The notes under the pieces: model-generated
Told to the model about the DNA's origin: nothing
Databases searched by the model: none
What the model saw: the letters and a program-made list of their open reading frames with translations, nothing else
From: an uncultured Psychrobacillus sp.
GTDB lineage: Bacteria; Bacillota; Bacilli; Bacillales_A; Planococcaceae
Assembly: GCA_934234185.1 (NCBI GenBank)
Contig: CAKQHO010000005.1
Span: 13,994 to 77,993 of the forward strand
DNA length: 64,000 nucleotides
Direction: 5' to 3'
Made by a program: the position numbers and the translations under genes
Part shown: one piece after another, positions 44,537 through 53,868 of the stretch
How positions within the stretch are numbered: position 1 is the first letter of the stretch
Layout of the letters: each line of letters begins with the position of its first letter

Positions 44537-45093
44537 TGCCGAAACAAGTGATTGAGCAAACTAAAGATAAAATGGCAAAGACGATCCAAGTCTATTCTAG
44601 AGAGCTTGCATCTATCAGAGCAGGTCGCGCAAGCGCTTCTTTACTCGATAAGATTTCAGTAGACTATTATGGAGCACCAACGCCTATTAACCAAATGGCT
44701 GGTATTTCAGTTCCAGAAGCAAGACTTTTAGTGATCCAACCTTACGATAAGTCTATCTTAGGCGATATTGAAAAAGCGATTATGAAATCTGATTTAGGGA
44801 TAACTCCAACGAATGATGGCTCTGTTATCCGTATCATGATTCCTGCATTAACAGAAGAGCGTCGCAAAGATTTAGTGAAGCAAGTGAAAAAAGAAGCAGA
44901 AGAAGCAAAGGTTAATATCCGAAATGTTCGTCGTGATGGTAACGATGATTTGAAAAAGCTTGAAAAAGCTGGTGCCATTACAGAGGATGAGCTAAGAGGC
45001 TATACAGAAGATATCCAAAAGCTTACAGATGCTAATATTGAAAAGATTGATGCTATTACAAAAGACAAAGAAAAAGAAATTTTGGAAGTATAG
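44536..45093 (+). CDS. frr: Ribosome recycling factor
   Basis: Splits post-termination ribosomes with EF-G. It has 185 residues, with RAGRASASLLDKISVDYYGAPTPINQMA and RRDGNDDLKKLEKAGAITEDE. It is translationally coupled to pyrH. Six bases after its stop codon begins an RNA arm complementary to the downstream terminator (see 45099-45243). Confidence 0.98.
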   Translation: MPKQVIEQTKDKMAKTIQVYSRELASIRAGRASASLLDKISVDYYGAPTPINQMAGISVPEARLLVIQPYDKSILGDIEKAIMKSDLGITPTNDGSVIRIMIPALTEERRKDLVKQVKKEAEEAKVNIRNVRRDGNDDLKKLEKAGAITEDELRGYTEDIQKLTDANIEKIDAITKDKEKEILEV

Positions 45094-45098
45094 GGTAA

Positions 45099-45243
45099 CC
45101 TACTAAAAAGACTTTTACTGATATATTCATCATCTGAAGGGTGACAGGTTCGGCCGAAAGGTATATGATACTTAAAAAGAGGCAGACTTGATAATTTGAA
45201 CTTTTTACTTTAAAAAGACGTCCTTTTAGTAGGACGTCTTTTT
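45099..45243 (+). promoter_or_regulatory. Candidate attenuator between frr and uppS
   Basis: CCTACTAAAAAGAC (45099-45112) can pair at 13 of 14 positions with GTCCTTTTAGTAGG (45220-45233). That target is part of the 5' arm, the loop and the start of the 3' arm of the terminator at 45212-45243, so the two structures exclude each other. CTTTTTA (45201-45207) can also pair with TAAAAAG (45211-45217), masking the foot of the terminator. Between the arms lies a palindrome TTCGGCCGAA (45149-45158) and other partial stems. I do not recognise a known riboswitch class. Confidence 0.55.
45212..45243 (+). terminator. Terminator before uppS
   Basis: AAAAAGACGTCC (45212-45223) pairs with GGACGTCTTTTT (45232-45243) around TTTTAGTA. 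It is a strong hairpin with a T-rich 3' arm. Confidence 0.9.
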
Positions 45244-45258
45244 AAATTTGGTTTATTT

Positions 45259-45267
45259 TGATATGAT
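45259..45267 (+). promoter_or_regulatory. Extended -10 promoter candidate of uppS
   Basis: TGATATGAT (TG, one base, TATGAT) lies 43 bases before the uppS start and just after the terminator. No good -35 was found. Confidence 0.35.
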
Positions 45268-45309
45268 AGTTATATATGTCCGGAGAAGGTCTAAAGTGGG
45301 GGTTAGAAT

Positions 45310-46104
45310 ATGTTAAAAAAACTTATTCGTAAAAATGCTAAGACGATAAGTGTTCAAATGAAAGAACGAATAGAAAAGGCTCAACAAGAAGAGGTGCCTG
45401 AACATATTGCCATCATTATGGACGGAAACGGTAGATGGGCTAAAAAAAGGTCCCTGCCAAGAATTGCCGGGCATCATGAAGGAATGCAAACTGTTCGAAA
45501 GATTACTCGTTTTGCAAATATAGTAGGGGTAAAGACACTTACCCTTTATGCTTTTTCAACAGAAAACTGGAAAAGACCAAGAATGGAAGTAGAATTTCTC
45601 ATGAGGCTTCCCGAAGAATTTTTAGGTACCTACTTACCAGAGCTAATTGAACAAAACGTTCAAGTTAAAGTAATGGGAAACATTGAGCCATTGCCAGAGC
45701 ATACAAAAAGAGCTGTAGCTAGAGCAATCGAGAAAACCTCTACGAATGACGGCCTCATTTTAAACTTTGCATTAAATTATGGAAGTCGTGATGAAATTGT
45801 GCAGGCAATTAAGTTAATTTCTTCTGATGTAAAAGAAGGAAAAGTATCTGCAGAGGAAATCAATGAAGAGCTTATTTCCAGCTATTTGATGACCAAGGAT
45901 TTAACAGAGCCCGATCTACTAATTAGAACTAGTGGTGAGGTTCGTTTAAGCAACTTTATGCTTTGGCAGCTTGCATATACAGAGTTCTGCTTTACAGATA
46001 CTTTGTGGCCAGATTTTAATGAAGAAAGCTTAATGGATGCAATCGAAAGCTTTCAAAAAAGACAACGAAGATATGGTGGCCTTAAGGGGGAAGAAGTAAA
46101 GTGA
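45310..46104 (+). CDS. uppS: Undecaprenyl diphosphate synthase
   Basis: Makes the C55 lipid carrier for peptidoglycan and teichoic acids. It is a cis-prenyltransferase of 264 residues, with catalytic Asp38 in IAIIMDGNGRWAKKR, ITRFANIVGVKTLTLYAFSTENWKRP, and the C-terminal LLIRTSGEVRLSNFMLWQLAYTEF. It overlaps cdsA (GTGA). It begins the uppS-cdsA-dxr-rseP envelope group. Confidence 0.98.
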   Translation: MLKKLIRKNAKTISVQMKERIEKAQQEEVPEHIAIIMDGNGRWAKKRSLPRIAGHHEGMQTVRKITRFANIVGVKTLTLYAFSTENWKRPRMEVEFLMRLPEEFLGTYLPELIEQNVQVKVMGNIEPLPEHTKRAVARAIEKTSTNDGLILNFALNYGSRDEIVQAIKLISSDVKEGKVSAEEINEELISSYLMTKDLTEPDLLIRTSGEVRLSNFMLWQLAYTEFCFTDTLWPDFNEESLMDAIESFQKRQRRYGGLKGEEVK

Positions 46105-46892
46105 AGACAAGAATTTTGACCGGTGCAGCTGCATTGGTCGTATTTCTTCCGGTGGTTCTGTTAGGTGGATCTATTTTTACATTTTTCATTTATTTAATCG
46201 CCGCAATTGGATTGTATGAATTATTAAGGATGAAGGGAATCAAATTAATTTCTTTGCCAAGTATTGTTTCCTTCCTGTTGTTATTTCTTTTATTACTACC
46301 GAATTCATTGGTAGATAATTTATATGAATGGACTACCCATACCAAAATGGAGTGGTTATTTGTTGCTGTATTCCTATTGTTAATTTATACGGTGCTAAAG
46401 AAAAATCATTTCACCTTTGATGATGCCTCTTTTGTTATTTTAGGGACTTTGTATGTAGGAATTGGGTTTTATTATTTTATTGAAACGAGAACAGAAGGCT
46501 TAGCTTACTTAATCTTTGCCCTTTTAATCGTTTGGACGACAGATTCTGGTGCATACTTTACTGGAAGGAAGTTGGGCAAGCGGAAGCTTTGGCCGGATAT
46601 CTCTCCAAATAAGACGGTTGAAGGCTTTATAGGCGGGATTATATGGGCGCTAATAACAGCGTTTATTATCCAATGGATTCATCCACTAACCTCCTCTTAT
46701 ATCACTTTGATAGGGGTAACCATCGTGGCTTCCATTTTTGGACAGCTAGGTGACCTGGTAGAATCAGCGATTAAAAGACATTACAATGTAAAAGATTCAG
46801 GAAAGCTATTGCCTGGACATGGTGGTATTTTAGATAGATTTGATAGTCTTCTTTTTGTGATACCATTATTACACTTTTTACATTTCATTTAA
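46101..46892 (+). CDS. cdsA: Phosphatidate cytidylyltransferase
   Basis: Makes CDP-diacylglycerol, the precursor of phospholipids. It is an integral membrane protein of 263 residues with about seven hydrophobic segments. The signature SPNKTVEGFIGG precedes the C-terminal QLGDLVESAIKRHYNVKDSGKLLPGHGGILDRFDS. It starts with GTG 46101, overlapping the uppS stop. Confidence 0.97.
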   Translation: MKTRILTGAAALVVFLPVVLLGGSIFTFFIYLIAAIGLYELLRMKGIKLISLPSIVSFLLLFLLLLPNSLVDNLYEWTTHTKMEWLFVAVFLLLIYTVLKKNHFTFDDASFVILGTLYVGIGFYYFIETRTEGLAYLIFALLIVWTTDSGAYFTGRKLGKRKLWPDISPNKTVEGFIGGIIWALITAFIIQWIHPLTSSYITLIGVTIVASIFGQLGDLVESAIKRHYNVKDSGKLLPGHGGILDRFDSLLFVIPLLHFLHFI

Positions 46893-46909
46893 GGAGACGA
46901 CATGATTTC

Positions 46910-48058
46910 ATGAGTAAACGAATAAGCTTATTAGGAGCAACCGGTTCTATTGGTCTCCAAACATTAGATATAATAAAAGACCACCCAGAGGATTTTCAGT
47001 TAGTATCCTTTTCTTCTGGTAAGAATATGGAGGAAACGAAAAACATTCTTCGTGAGTTTCCGGTGGAGCTAGTTTCTGTACAAAGGGAAGAAGATGCAAG
47101 ACTGCTGCAAAAAGAATTTCCAAAGGTAGAAGTGGTTCATGGCGGACAAGGCTTGGTGGACGTCGCAGCGCATACAAATGCAGATGTGCTAGTAAATGCA
47201 GTGCTTGGAAGCGTGGGGCTGAATCCTACGCTAGAGGCCATTAAAAAAGGAATTACGATTGCTATCGCTAATAAAGAAACATTGGTTACAGCCGGTCATT
47301 TAGTGATGCAGGCAGCAAAAGAGCATCAGGTTCCCATTCTCCCTGTAGATAGCGAACATTCTGCATTATTCCAAGCGATGAACGGAGAAAATAAATCAGA
47401 GGTTGCAAAGCTGATTATAACAGCCTCAGGTGGAAGCTTCCGAGACAAAACGAGGGACGAGCTGCAGCATGTTACAGTGAAGGATGCATTGAATCATCCA
47501 AACTGGTCAATGGGCTCTAAAATCACGATTGATTCTGCCACGATGATGAACAAAGGCTTAGAAGTAATCGAGGCACATGTGTTATTTGACATTTCCTATG
47601 ATGATATCGATGTTCTGCTGCATAGGGAAAGTATCATTCACTCCATGATAGAGTTTCAAGATACAAGTGTGATCGCGCAGCTTGGGACACCTGATATGAG
47701 AGTTCCGATTCAATATGCCTTGTCGTATCCAAAACGATTAGTAAGACCGAGTGCAAACCGTTTAAATTTAGCGGACATTGGGCAGCTCCATTTTGAAAAA
47801 ATGGATTACAATAGGTACTATGCTTTGAAGCTAGCCATTGATGCTGGACGAGCAGGTGGCACAATGACGACTGTGTTAAATGCAGCAAATGAAGCTGCTG
47901 TTGGTCTATTTCTTCAAGAGAAGATTAAGTTCCTAGAAATTGATGAACTGATTGAAAAGGCAATGTCAGCACATGAAAATATACACAACCCAGATTTAGA
48001 AACTATTTTACATATTGATCAAGTAACTAGAGTTAAAATTGATGATATGGTAAAGTAA
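46910..48058 (+). CDS. dxr: 1-deoxy-D-xylulose 5-phosphate reductoisomerase
   Basis: Second step of the MEP isoprenoid pathway, supplying UppS substrates. It has 382 residues: NADPH-binding LLGATGSIGLQTLDII, substrate/metal motif LPVDSEHSALFQ, and KITIDSATMMNKGLEVIEAH. The AAGGAG site (46891-46896) is 13 bases from this ATG but 5 bases from another ATG (46902) that opens a three-codon frame ending on the dxr start. Confidence 0.97.
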   Translation: MSKRISLLGATGSIGLQTLDIIKDHPEDFQLVSFSSGKNMEETKNILREFPVELVSVQREEDARLLQKEFPKVEVVHGGQGLVDVAAHTNADVLVNAVLGSVGLNPTLEAIKKGITIAIANKETLVTAGHLVMQAAKEHQVPILPVDSEHSALFQAMNGENKSEVAKLIITASGGSFRDKTRDELQHVTVKDALNHPNWSMGSKITIDSATMMNKGLEVIEAHVLFDISYDDIDVLLHRESIIHSMIEFQDTSVIAQLGTPDMRVPIQYALSYPKRLVRPSANRLNLADIGQLHFEKMDYNRYYALKLAIDAGRAGGTMTTVLNAANEAAVGLFLQEKIKFLEIDELIEKAMSAHENIHNPDLETILHIDQVTRVKIDDMVK

Positions 48059-48082
48059 CATGAAATTAAAAGGTGGGGTAAT

Positions 48083-49342
48083 ATGGAGACAGCCATAGCG
48101 TTTATTATTATATTCGGAAGCATTGTGTTCTTTCACGAATTAGGTCACTTTATTTTTGCCAAACGAGCTGGAATCATGGTTCGTGAATTTGCCATTGGCT
48201 TTGGACCGAAGATCTTTGGAATGACAAAAGGGGAAACATTATATACAATCCGCTTATTACCATTGGGTGGTTATGTAAGAATGGCTGGAGAAGATATGGA
48301 CTCCATGGAACTTCAACCAGGCTATCGCATTGGTATTCGTGTGAATGACAATAATGAGATTGACCAAATTGTCTTAAATCAAAACAAGCAATTCCCAGAT
48401 ATGATGTTCCTTGAGGTAGAAAAGTCAGACTTGATGAAGTCTATGTTTATTGAAGGCTACAATGAGGAAGATCGGTTTGTTCGCTATGCTGTAGCTAGAA
48501 ATGCAGAGGTTATTGAAAATGGCACAAAAACCCTTATTGCCCCATATGATCGACAATTTGGTTCTAAAACAGTCGGACAACGATCATTAGCCATTTTTGC
48601 AGGACCATTATTCAATTTTATCTTAGCCTTTTTTATCTTTCTAATAATGGGGCTAATCCAAGGTATTCCAACCTATGAACCGGTTATCACGAATGTGATG
48701 GATAATACCCCTGCAAAAGAGGCCGGGATGGAATCTGGAGATTTAGTAACTAACATAAACGGCAAACCGATTACCTCTTGGGATGAGCTATCAGAGGCAG
48801 TTCGTGTAAGTGCTGGTCAGCCAATAGACTTTACAGTAGAACGTGAGGGACAGCCCTATAATTTTACCATTACCCCTGCTGAGGTAGAAAACGGTAATGA
48901 AAAGGTAGGGCAAATTGGTGTACAATATACTAGCCCGTTAGAAAAAAATCCAATAAAGGCAGTTGCCTTTGGGGCCGAGCAAACCTATGAATGGACGATC
49001 AGAATCTTTACTGTGCTAGGGACGCTTATAAGCGGGTCCTTCTCTATAGATGATTTGGCTGGTCCAGTAGGAATATATCAAGCAACGGATGAAATGGCGA
49101 AGTTCGGTATTTTCAGCTTGATGAATTGGGCAGCAATTCTAAGTATTAACTTAGGGATTATGAATTTACTTCCGTTACCAGCACTGGACGGCGGACGACT
49201 TCTTTTCTTCTTATTTGAAGCTTTAAGAGGAAAGCCAATAGACAAGCAAAAAGAAGGAATGGTTCACTTTGTAGGAATCATGCTCCTGATGATATTAATG
49301 GTAGTAGTAACGTGGAATGACATACAACGGCTATTCTTCTAA
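48083..49342 (+). CDS. rseP: Intramembrane site-2 metalloprotease RseP (RasP)
   Basis: Cuts anti-sigma factors and leftover signal peptides within the membrane. It has 419 residues: zinc motif His18-Glu-Leu-Gly-His22 in the first transmembrane helix, a PDZ domain (~195-280), and the NLLPLPALDGGRLLF motif with the third zinc ligand Asp. There are four hydrophobic segments. It is followed by a terminator; proS, next in B. subtilis, is missing. Confidence 0.97.
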   Translation: METAIAFIIIFGSIVFFHELGHFIFAKRAGIMVREFAIGFGPKIFGMTKGETLYTIRLLPLGGYVRMAGEDMDSMELQPGYRIGIRVNDNNEIDQIVLNQNKQFPDMMFLEVEKSDLMKSMFIEGYNEEDRFVRYAVARNAEVIENGTKTLIAPYDRQFGSKTVGQRSLAIFAGPLFNFILAFFIFLIMGLIQGIPTYEPVITNVMDNTPAKEAGMESGDLVTNINGKPITSWDELSEAVRVSAGQPIDFTVEREGQPYNFTITPAEVENGNEKVGQIGVQYTSPLEKNPIKAVAFGAEQTYEWTIRIFTVLGTLISGSFSIDDLAGPVGIYQATDEMAKFGIFSLMNWAAILSINLGIMNLLPLPALDGGRLLFFLFEALRGKPIDKQKEGMVHFVGIMLLMILMVVVTWNDIQRLFF

Positions 49343-49406
49343 AGACCTGGTGAATCTTTGCTTTACTTGCCAGTGTCATGATGTAAGTAGTAAAAATAAT
49401 ATAGGA

Positions 49407-49441
49407 AGGAAAGTTCAACGATTGAACTTTCCTTTCTTTTT
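49407..49441 (+). terminator. Terminator after rseP
   Basis: AGGAAAGTTCAA (49407-49418) pairs perfectly with TTGAACTTTCCT (49422-49433) and is followed by TTCTTTTT. Confidence 0.85.
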
Positions 49442-49461
49442 CTGTCAAGGGAGGGAAAGCC

Positions 49462-52400
49462 ATGCAGGACGGTAAAATGAGAATGCAGCTTCTACTGCAG
49501 CAGCTAGAGCTAACAGAGGATGCAGTAGTTCAATATTTCGAAAATGCCACTATTACTAGGTTTACGGTACACAAAAAACAAAGACAATGGCATTTTCAAA
49601 TACACCTATCTTCCATTCTTCCAATAGATATATATACATTGTTTCAAACTAGACTTCAAGAGAAATTCGCTGGAATCGCAAACATCCAGTTGCAAATACA
49701 ATGTGAGAATCCAAGCCCTACTGCCAGTCTAATAAAAGAATATTGGCCAAATGTCATAAATGAATTAAGTGATATGGCGCCACCTCTTAGAGATCGATTA
49801 ATGGGACAATTGCCCGAATGGAATGGACAAACTATCCAAATCACCTGTGGGCAGGAATTAGAGCTTAGAGCCTTTAAGAAAAAATATGTAGAGCATCTAT
49901 CTAGCATATACGAAGGCTTTGGATTTCCGAAAATCGGCTTTGATTTTAAGCTAGTGGAAGATACACAGGCTCTAGCTGAAGCCCAGCTTGCTTTCCTTGA
50001 GCAAAGAAGACGAGAGGAAGAGGAGCTAGGAAAGAAAGCCCTTGTAGATATGCAAAAGAGAGAACAGCGACAGGATGCGGACGAATCTGCAGTGGATGGT
50101 CCATTCCAGCTTGGCATTCCATTGAAAAAAGAAGAGCCAATCGTGGAAATTCGTTCTATTCAAGACGAGGAACGTCGTGTCACTATCGAAGGATTAGTAT
50201 TTGATGTAGAAGTGAAGGAGCTTCGCAGTGGGCGTTCCTTACTAACTGTAAAGCTTACAGACTATACAGATTCCATCCTAGTAAAAATGTTCTCCAGAGA
50301 TAAAGAAGATGCTCAAATGATGGAACGTTTACATAAGGGCATGTGGATCAAGGTAAGAGGTTCTGTTCAAAATGATACCTTTGTACGTGATTTAATCGTC
50401 ATGGCTCAGGATATGTGTGAAATTAACCCTGTCATCAGACTAGATACAGCAAAGGAAAAGAGAGTGGAATTACATCTTCATACACCGATGAGCCAAATGG
50501 ATGCTGTTTCCTCTGTCTCCTCTCTAGTTTCGCAGGCTGCCAAGTGGGGGCATAAGGCCATTGCTATAACAGACCATGCCAATGTTCAATCGTTCCCAGA
50601 GGCATATGCAGCTGGGAAAAAGAACGGTATCAAAATCTTATACGGACTAGAAGCAAACTTAATCCATGATGGTGTTCCAATAGCCTATGATGAACAGCAT
50701 TTGCTGCTAGAGGACGCGACATATATTGTATTTGACGTGGAGACAACAGGCTTATCAGCTACCTATGATAAAATTATTGAATTAGCTGCGGTAAAAATGC
50801 ATGATGGCGCCATCATAGATAAATTTGAGCGATTTGTGAATCCTCATCATGCTCTATCGGCTACTACGATTGAGCTGACAGGGATCACAGATGATATGGT
50901 ACGAAATGCACCTGAACTTGAGGATGTCATCCGAGACTTTCATGAATTTATCGGAGATGGAATCGTTGTAGCCCACAACGCATCATTTGATATGGGTTTT
51001 CTATATGAAGGGTATAGAACATGTGGGATCGACCATTTTGATCATCCAGTTATCGATACATTAGAGCTTGCTAGATTTCTTCATCCTGAGCTAAAAACTC
51101 ATCGTCTGGGCTCCTTAGCAAAAAAATTCAATATAGAGCTGACACAGGCCCACCGAGCAATCTTTGACTGTGAAGCAACAGGTTATCTGCTACTGCATTT
51201 ATTAAAAGAGGCAGAGGAGAAGCAGGTTCTTTACCACGACGACTTTAATAAGCATATTGGTGAAGGGGATGCTTATAAAAGAGCAAGACCATCTCATTGT
51301 ACGATTCTTGCTGTTAACGAAGAAGGTCTTAAAAATCTCTTTAAACTAGTGTCCAACTCACATATTTCAACATTCTACCGTGTACCTCGTATTAAACGAT
51401 CAGAGTTACAGAAGCACCGAAAAGGCTTGATTGTCGGTTCTGGCTGTGACAGGGGAGAAGTTTTTGAGGGACTTATGCAGAAGCCACTGGAGCAGGTAGA
51501 AGAGATCGCCAAATTTTATGATTACCTAGAAGTCCATCCGAAAGAGGTTTACGCTCATCTCCTTGAGCTTGAGCTAGTGCGAGATGAATGGAATTTAGAG
51601 GACATTATTAGAAAAATGGTGAAGCTAGGGAAAAAGCTTAATATTCCAGTAGCTGCTACAGGGAATGTGCATTATTTACATGAGAATGACGGAATCTATC
51701 GTAAAATCTTGATCAATTCTCAAGGTGGTGCAAACCCGCTGAATCGTCATAGCCTTCCAAAAGTTCATTTCCGAACTACCAATGAAATGCTAGATGCCTT
51801 TTCATTTCTTGGGGAAGAATTAGCCAAGGAAATTGTCGTAACGAATACGAACAAAATTGCAGACATGATTCAGGATATTAAACCTATTAAGGATGATTTG
51901 TATACGCCTAAAATTGAGGGTGCTGATGATGAGGTTAGACAGCTGACTTATACAAAGGCAAAAGAGATATATGGCGAAGAGCTTCCAGAAATAGTAGAAG
52001 CACGTATTGAAAAGGAATTGACCTCTATTATAGGTCACGGATTTGCTGTTATTTATTTAATTTCTCATAAGCTAGTAAAAAAATCATTAGATGATGGATA
52101 CCTAGTAGGTTCTCGTGGATCTGTCGGCTCGTCGTTGGTTGCGACATTGATGGAGATTACGGAAGTAAATCCACTTCCTCCACATTATATTTGTCCAGTT
52201 TGCAAGGATTCTATTTTCTTCCATGATGGATCAGTTGGCTCTGGCTTTGACCTTCCTAATAAAGTGTGTGACAAATGTGATGCGCCTTATATAAAAGAAG
52301 GACAAGATATCCCATTCGAAACCTTCTTAGGATTTAAGGGAGATAAGGTACCAGATATTGACCTTAACTTTAGTGGAGAATATCAACCGATTGCTCATAA

Positions 52401-53772
52401 TTATACAAAGGTGCTTTTTGGTGAAGACTATGTGTACAGAGCTGGAACAATTGGTACTGTAGCCGAAAAAACAGCCTATGGATATGTAAGAGGATATATG
52501 AATGATAACAATTTGAATTTGCGTGGAGCAGAGATTGACCGCCTGGTTCAAGGCTGTACAGGAGTGAAGCGAACGACTGGGCAGCATCCAGGGGGAATTA
52601 TCGTAGTGCCTGACTACATGGACATTTATGATTTTACACCTATACAGTTCCCTGCTGATGCACAGGATTCGGAATGGAAAACTACACATTTTGACTTCCA
52701 TTCCATCCATGATAATCTTTTGAAGCTCGATATTCTGGGACACGATGACCCTACCGTTATTCGTATGCTTCAGGATCTATCTGGTATTGATCCAAAAACT
52801 ATCCCGATAGATGACCCAGAGGTAATGAAAATTTATAGTGGAACAGAATCATTAGGAGTAACAGAGGAGCAGATTAACTGTAAAACTGGAACATTGGGTA
52901 TTCCTGAGTTTGGTACTCGTTTCGTTCGTCAGATGCTAGAAGAAACCAAACCTTCTACCTTCTCTGAGCTTGTTCAGATATCTGGTCTTTCTCATGGAAC
53001 GGACGTATGGCTTGGCAATGCACAGGAGCTAATTCAAGATGGCACATGCCAGCTTTCAGATGTTATAGGCTGTCGTGATGATATTATGGTTTACTTAATT
53101 TATCAAGGTCTAGAGCCTTCCTTAGCTTTTAAAATCATGGAATCCGTACGTAAAGGGAAAGGGTTATCTCCCGAATTTGAGGCAGAGATGAAATCTCAGG
53201 GAGTTCCAAATTGGTATATTGAATCGTGTAAGAAGATAAAATACATGTTCCCGAAAGCCCATGCGGCAGCATATGTTTTAATGGCGGTCCGGATTGCTTA
53301 CTTTAAAGTGCATTTCCCTATCCTTTACTATGCTGCATACTTTACTGTTCGTGCATCAGATTTTGATTTAATTTGTATGGTAAACGGGTCTCAAACAATC
53401 AGAGCCCGACTGGATGAAATTAATGCTAAAGGGTTAGATGCTGCGCCAAAGGAAAAAAGTTTAGCAACTGTGTTAGAAATAGCTTTAGAAATGTCCGAAC
53501 GTGGTATAAGAATGCAAAAGGTCGATTTATACAAATCGAAGGCAGCTGAGTTTACAATTGAAGGGAATACATTAATTCCACCTTTTAATGCAGTACCTGG
53601 ACTAGGAACAAACGTAGCGTTTCAAATTACAAAGGCGAGGGAAGATGGGGAATTTCTTTCGAAAGAAGATTTACAGCAAAGAGGTAAGGTATCGAAAACC
53701 ATTATAGAATATTTAGATTCGATGGGTTGCTTGGAAGGCCTTCCAGACGCTAATCAGTTATCCCTATTCTAA
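49462..53772 (+). CDS. polC: DNA polymerase III alpha subunit, PolC type
   Basis: Main replicative polymerase of low-GC Gram-positives, with built-in proofreading. It has 1436 residues: an N-terminal region and OB fold (~230-330), a PHP domain split by the exonuclease (LHLHTPMSQMDA from ~337), a DEDD exonuclease with Asp425 and Glu427 (FDVETTG), a zinc-finger Cys set starting at Cys911, palm Asp965/Asp967 (PDIDLNFSGEY), and fingers KAHAAAYVLMAVRIAYFK. The C-terminal beta-clamp peptide is NQLSLF. A GGGAGGG site precedes ATG 49462. Confidence 0.98.
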   Translation: MQDGKMRMQLLLQQLELTEDAVVQYFENATITRFTVHKKQRQWHFQIHLSSILPIDIYTLFQTRLQEKFAGIANIQLQIQCENPSPTASLIKEYWPNVINELSDMAPPLRDRLMGQLPEWNGQTIQITCGQELELRAFKKKYVEHLSSIYEGFGFPKIGFDFKLVEDTQALAEAQLAFLEQRRREEEELGKKALVDMQKREQRQDADESAVDGPFQLGIPLKKEEPIVEIRSIQDEERRVTIEGLVFDVEVKELRSGRSLLTVKLTDYTDSILVKMFSRDKEDAQMMERLHKGMWIKVRGSVQNDTFVRDLIVMAQDMCEINPVIRLDTAKEKRVELHLHTPMSQMDAVSSVSSLVSQAAKWGHKAIAITDHANVQSFPEAYAAGKKNGIKILYGLEANLIHDGVPIAYDEQHLLLEDATYIVFDVETTGLSATYDKIIELAAVKMHDGAIIDKFERFVNPHHALSATTIELTGITDDMVRNAPELEDVIRDFHEFIGDGIVVAHNASFDMGFLYEGYRTCGIDHFDHPVIDTLELARFLHPELKTHRLGSLAKKFNIELTQAHRAIFDCEATGYLLLHLLKEAEEKQVLYHDDFNKHIGEGDAYKRARPSHCTILAVNEEGLKNLFKLVSNSHISTFYRVPRIKRSELQKHRKGLIVGSGCDRGEVFEGLMQKPLEQVEEIAKFYDYLEVHPKEVYAHLLELELVRDEWNLEDIIRKMVKLGKKLNIPVAATGNVHYLHENDGIYRKILINSQGGANPLNRHSLPKVHFRTTNEMLDAFSFLGEELAKEIVVTNTNKIADMIQDIKPIKDDLYTPKIEGADDEVRQLTYTKAKEIYGEELPEIVEARIEKELTSIIGHGFAVIYLISHKLVKKSLDDGYLVGSRGSVGSSLVATLMEITEVNPLPPHYICPVCKDSIFFHDGSVGSGFDLPNKVCDKCDAPYIKEGQDIPFETFLGFKGDKVPDIDLNFSGEYQPIAHNYTKVLFGEDYVYRAGTIGTVAEKTAYGYVRGYMNDNNLNLRGAEIDRLVQGCTGVKRTTGQHPGGIIVVPDYMDIYDFTPIQFPADAQDSEWKTTHFDFHSIHDNLLKLDILGHDDPTVIRMLQDLSGIDPKTIPIDDPEVMKIYSGTESLGVTEEQINCKTGTLGIPEFGTRFVRQMLEETKPSTFSELVQISGLSHGTDVWLGNAQELIQDGTCQLSDVIGCRDDIMVYLIYQGLEPSLAFKIMESVRKGKGLSPEFEAEMKSQGVPNWYIESCKKIKYMFPKAHAAAYVLMAVRIAYFKVHFPILYYAAYFTVRASDFDLICMVNGSQTIRARLDEINAKGLDAAPKEKSLATVLEIALEMSERGIRMQKVDLYKSKAAEFTIEGNTLIPPFNAVPGLGTNVAFQITKAREDGEFLSKEDLQQRGKVSKTIIEYLDSMGCLEGLPDANQLSLF

Positions 53773-53781
53773 CCAAGTAAT

Positions 53782-53810
53782 TTGCAAACAATTTTATGGT
53801 ATGGTAATAT
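53782..53810 (+). promoter_or_regulatory. Promoter of rimP-nusA operon
   Basis: TTGCAA (53782-53787), a 17-base spacer ending TGG, and TAATAT (53805-53810). It is placed just after polC and about 30 bases before a hairpin terminator, the layout of an attenuated operon. Confidence 0.6.
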
Positions 53811-53841
53811 AAAACTACCAATGTTTCATAGTTCTGTGGCG

Positions 53842-53868
53842 AAAGAGTGGGATTTCCCGCTCTTTTCT
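53842..53868 (+). terminator. Leader terminator (attenuator) of rimP-nusA
   Basis: AAAGAGTGGGA (53842-53852) pairs with TCCCGCTCTTT (53855-53865, one G-U), followed by TC. In the 211-base polC-rimP gap it sits between the promoter and rimP. As I recall, premature termination in this leader is how NusA limits its own operon in B. subtilis. A smaller AGCG/CGCT hairpin with a T6 loop follows near 53935-53955. Confidence 0.7.

Noticed and set aside
45141..45170. T-box or other known riboswitch core near GGGTGACAGGTTCGG
   Set aside because: The T-box sequence AGGGTGGNACCGCG is not matched, and no signature of other common riboswitches was found; kept only as an unclassified attenuator.
49656..50117. 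153-codon minus-strand frame in polC
   Set aside because: Cys/Ser-rich antisense shadow of the polC coding strand.
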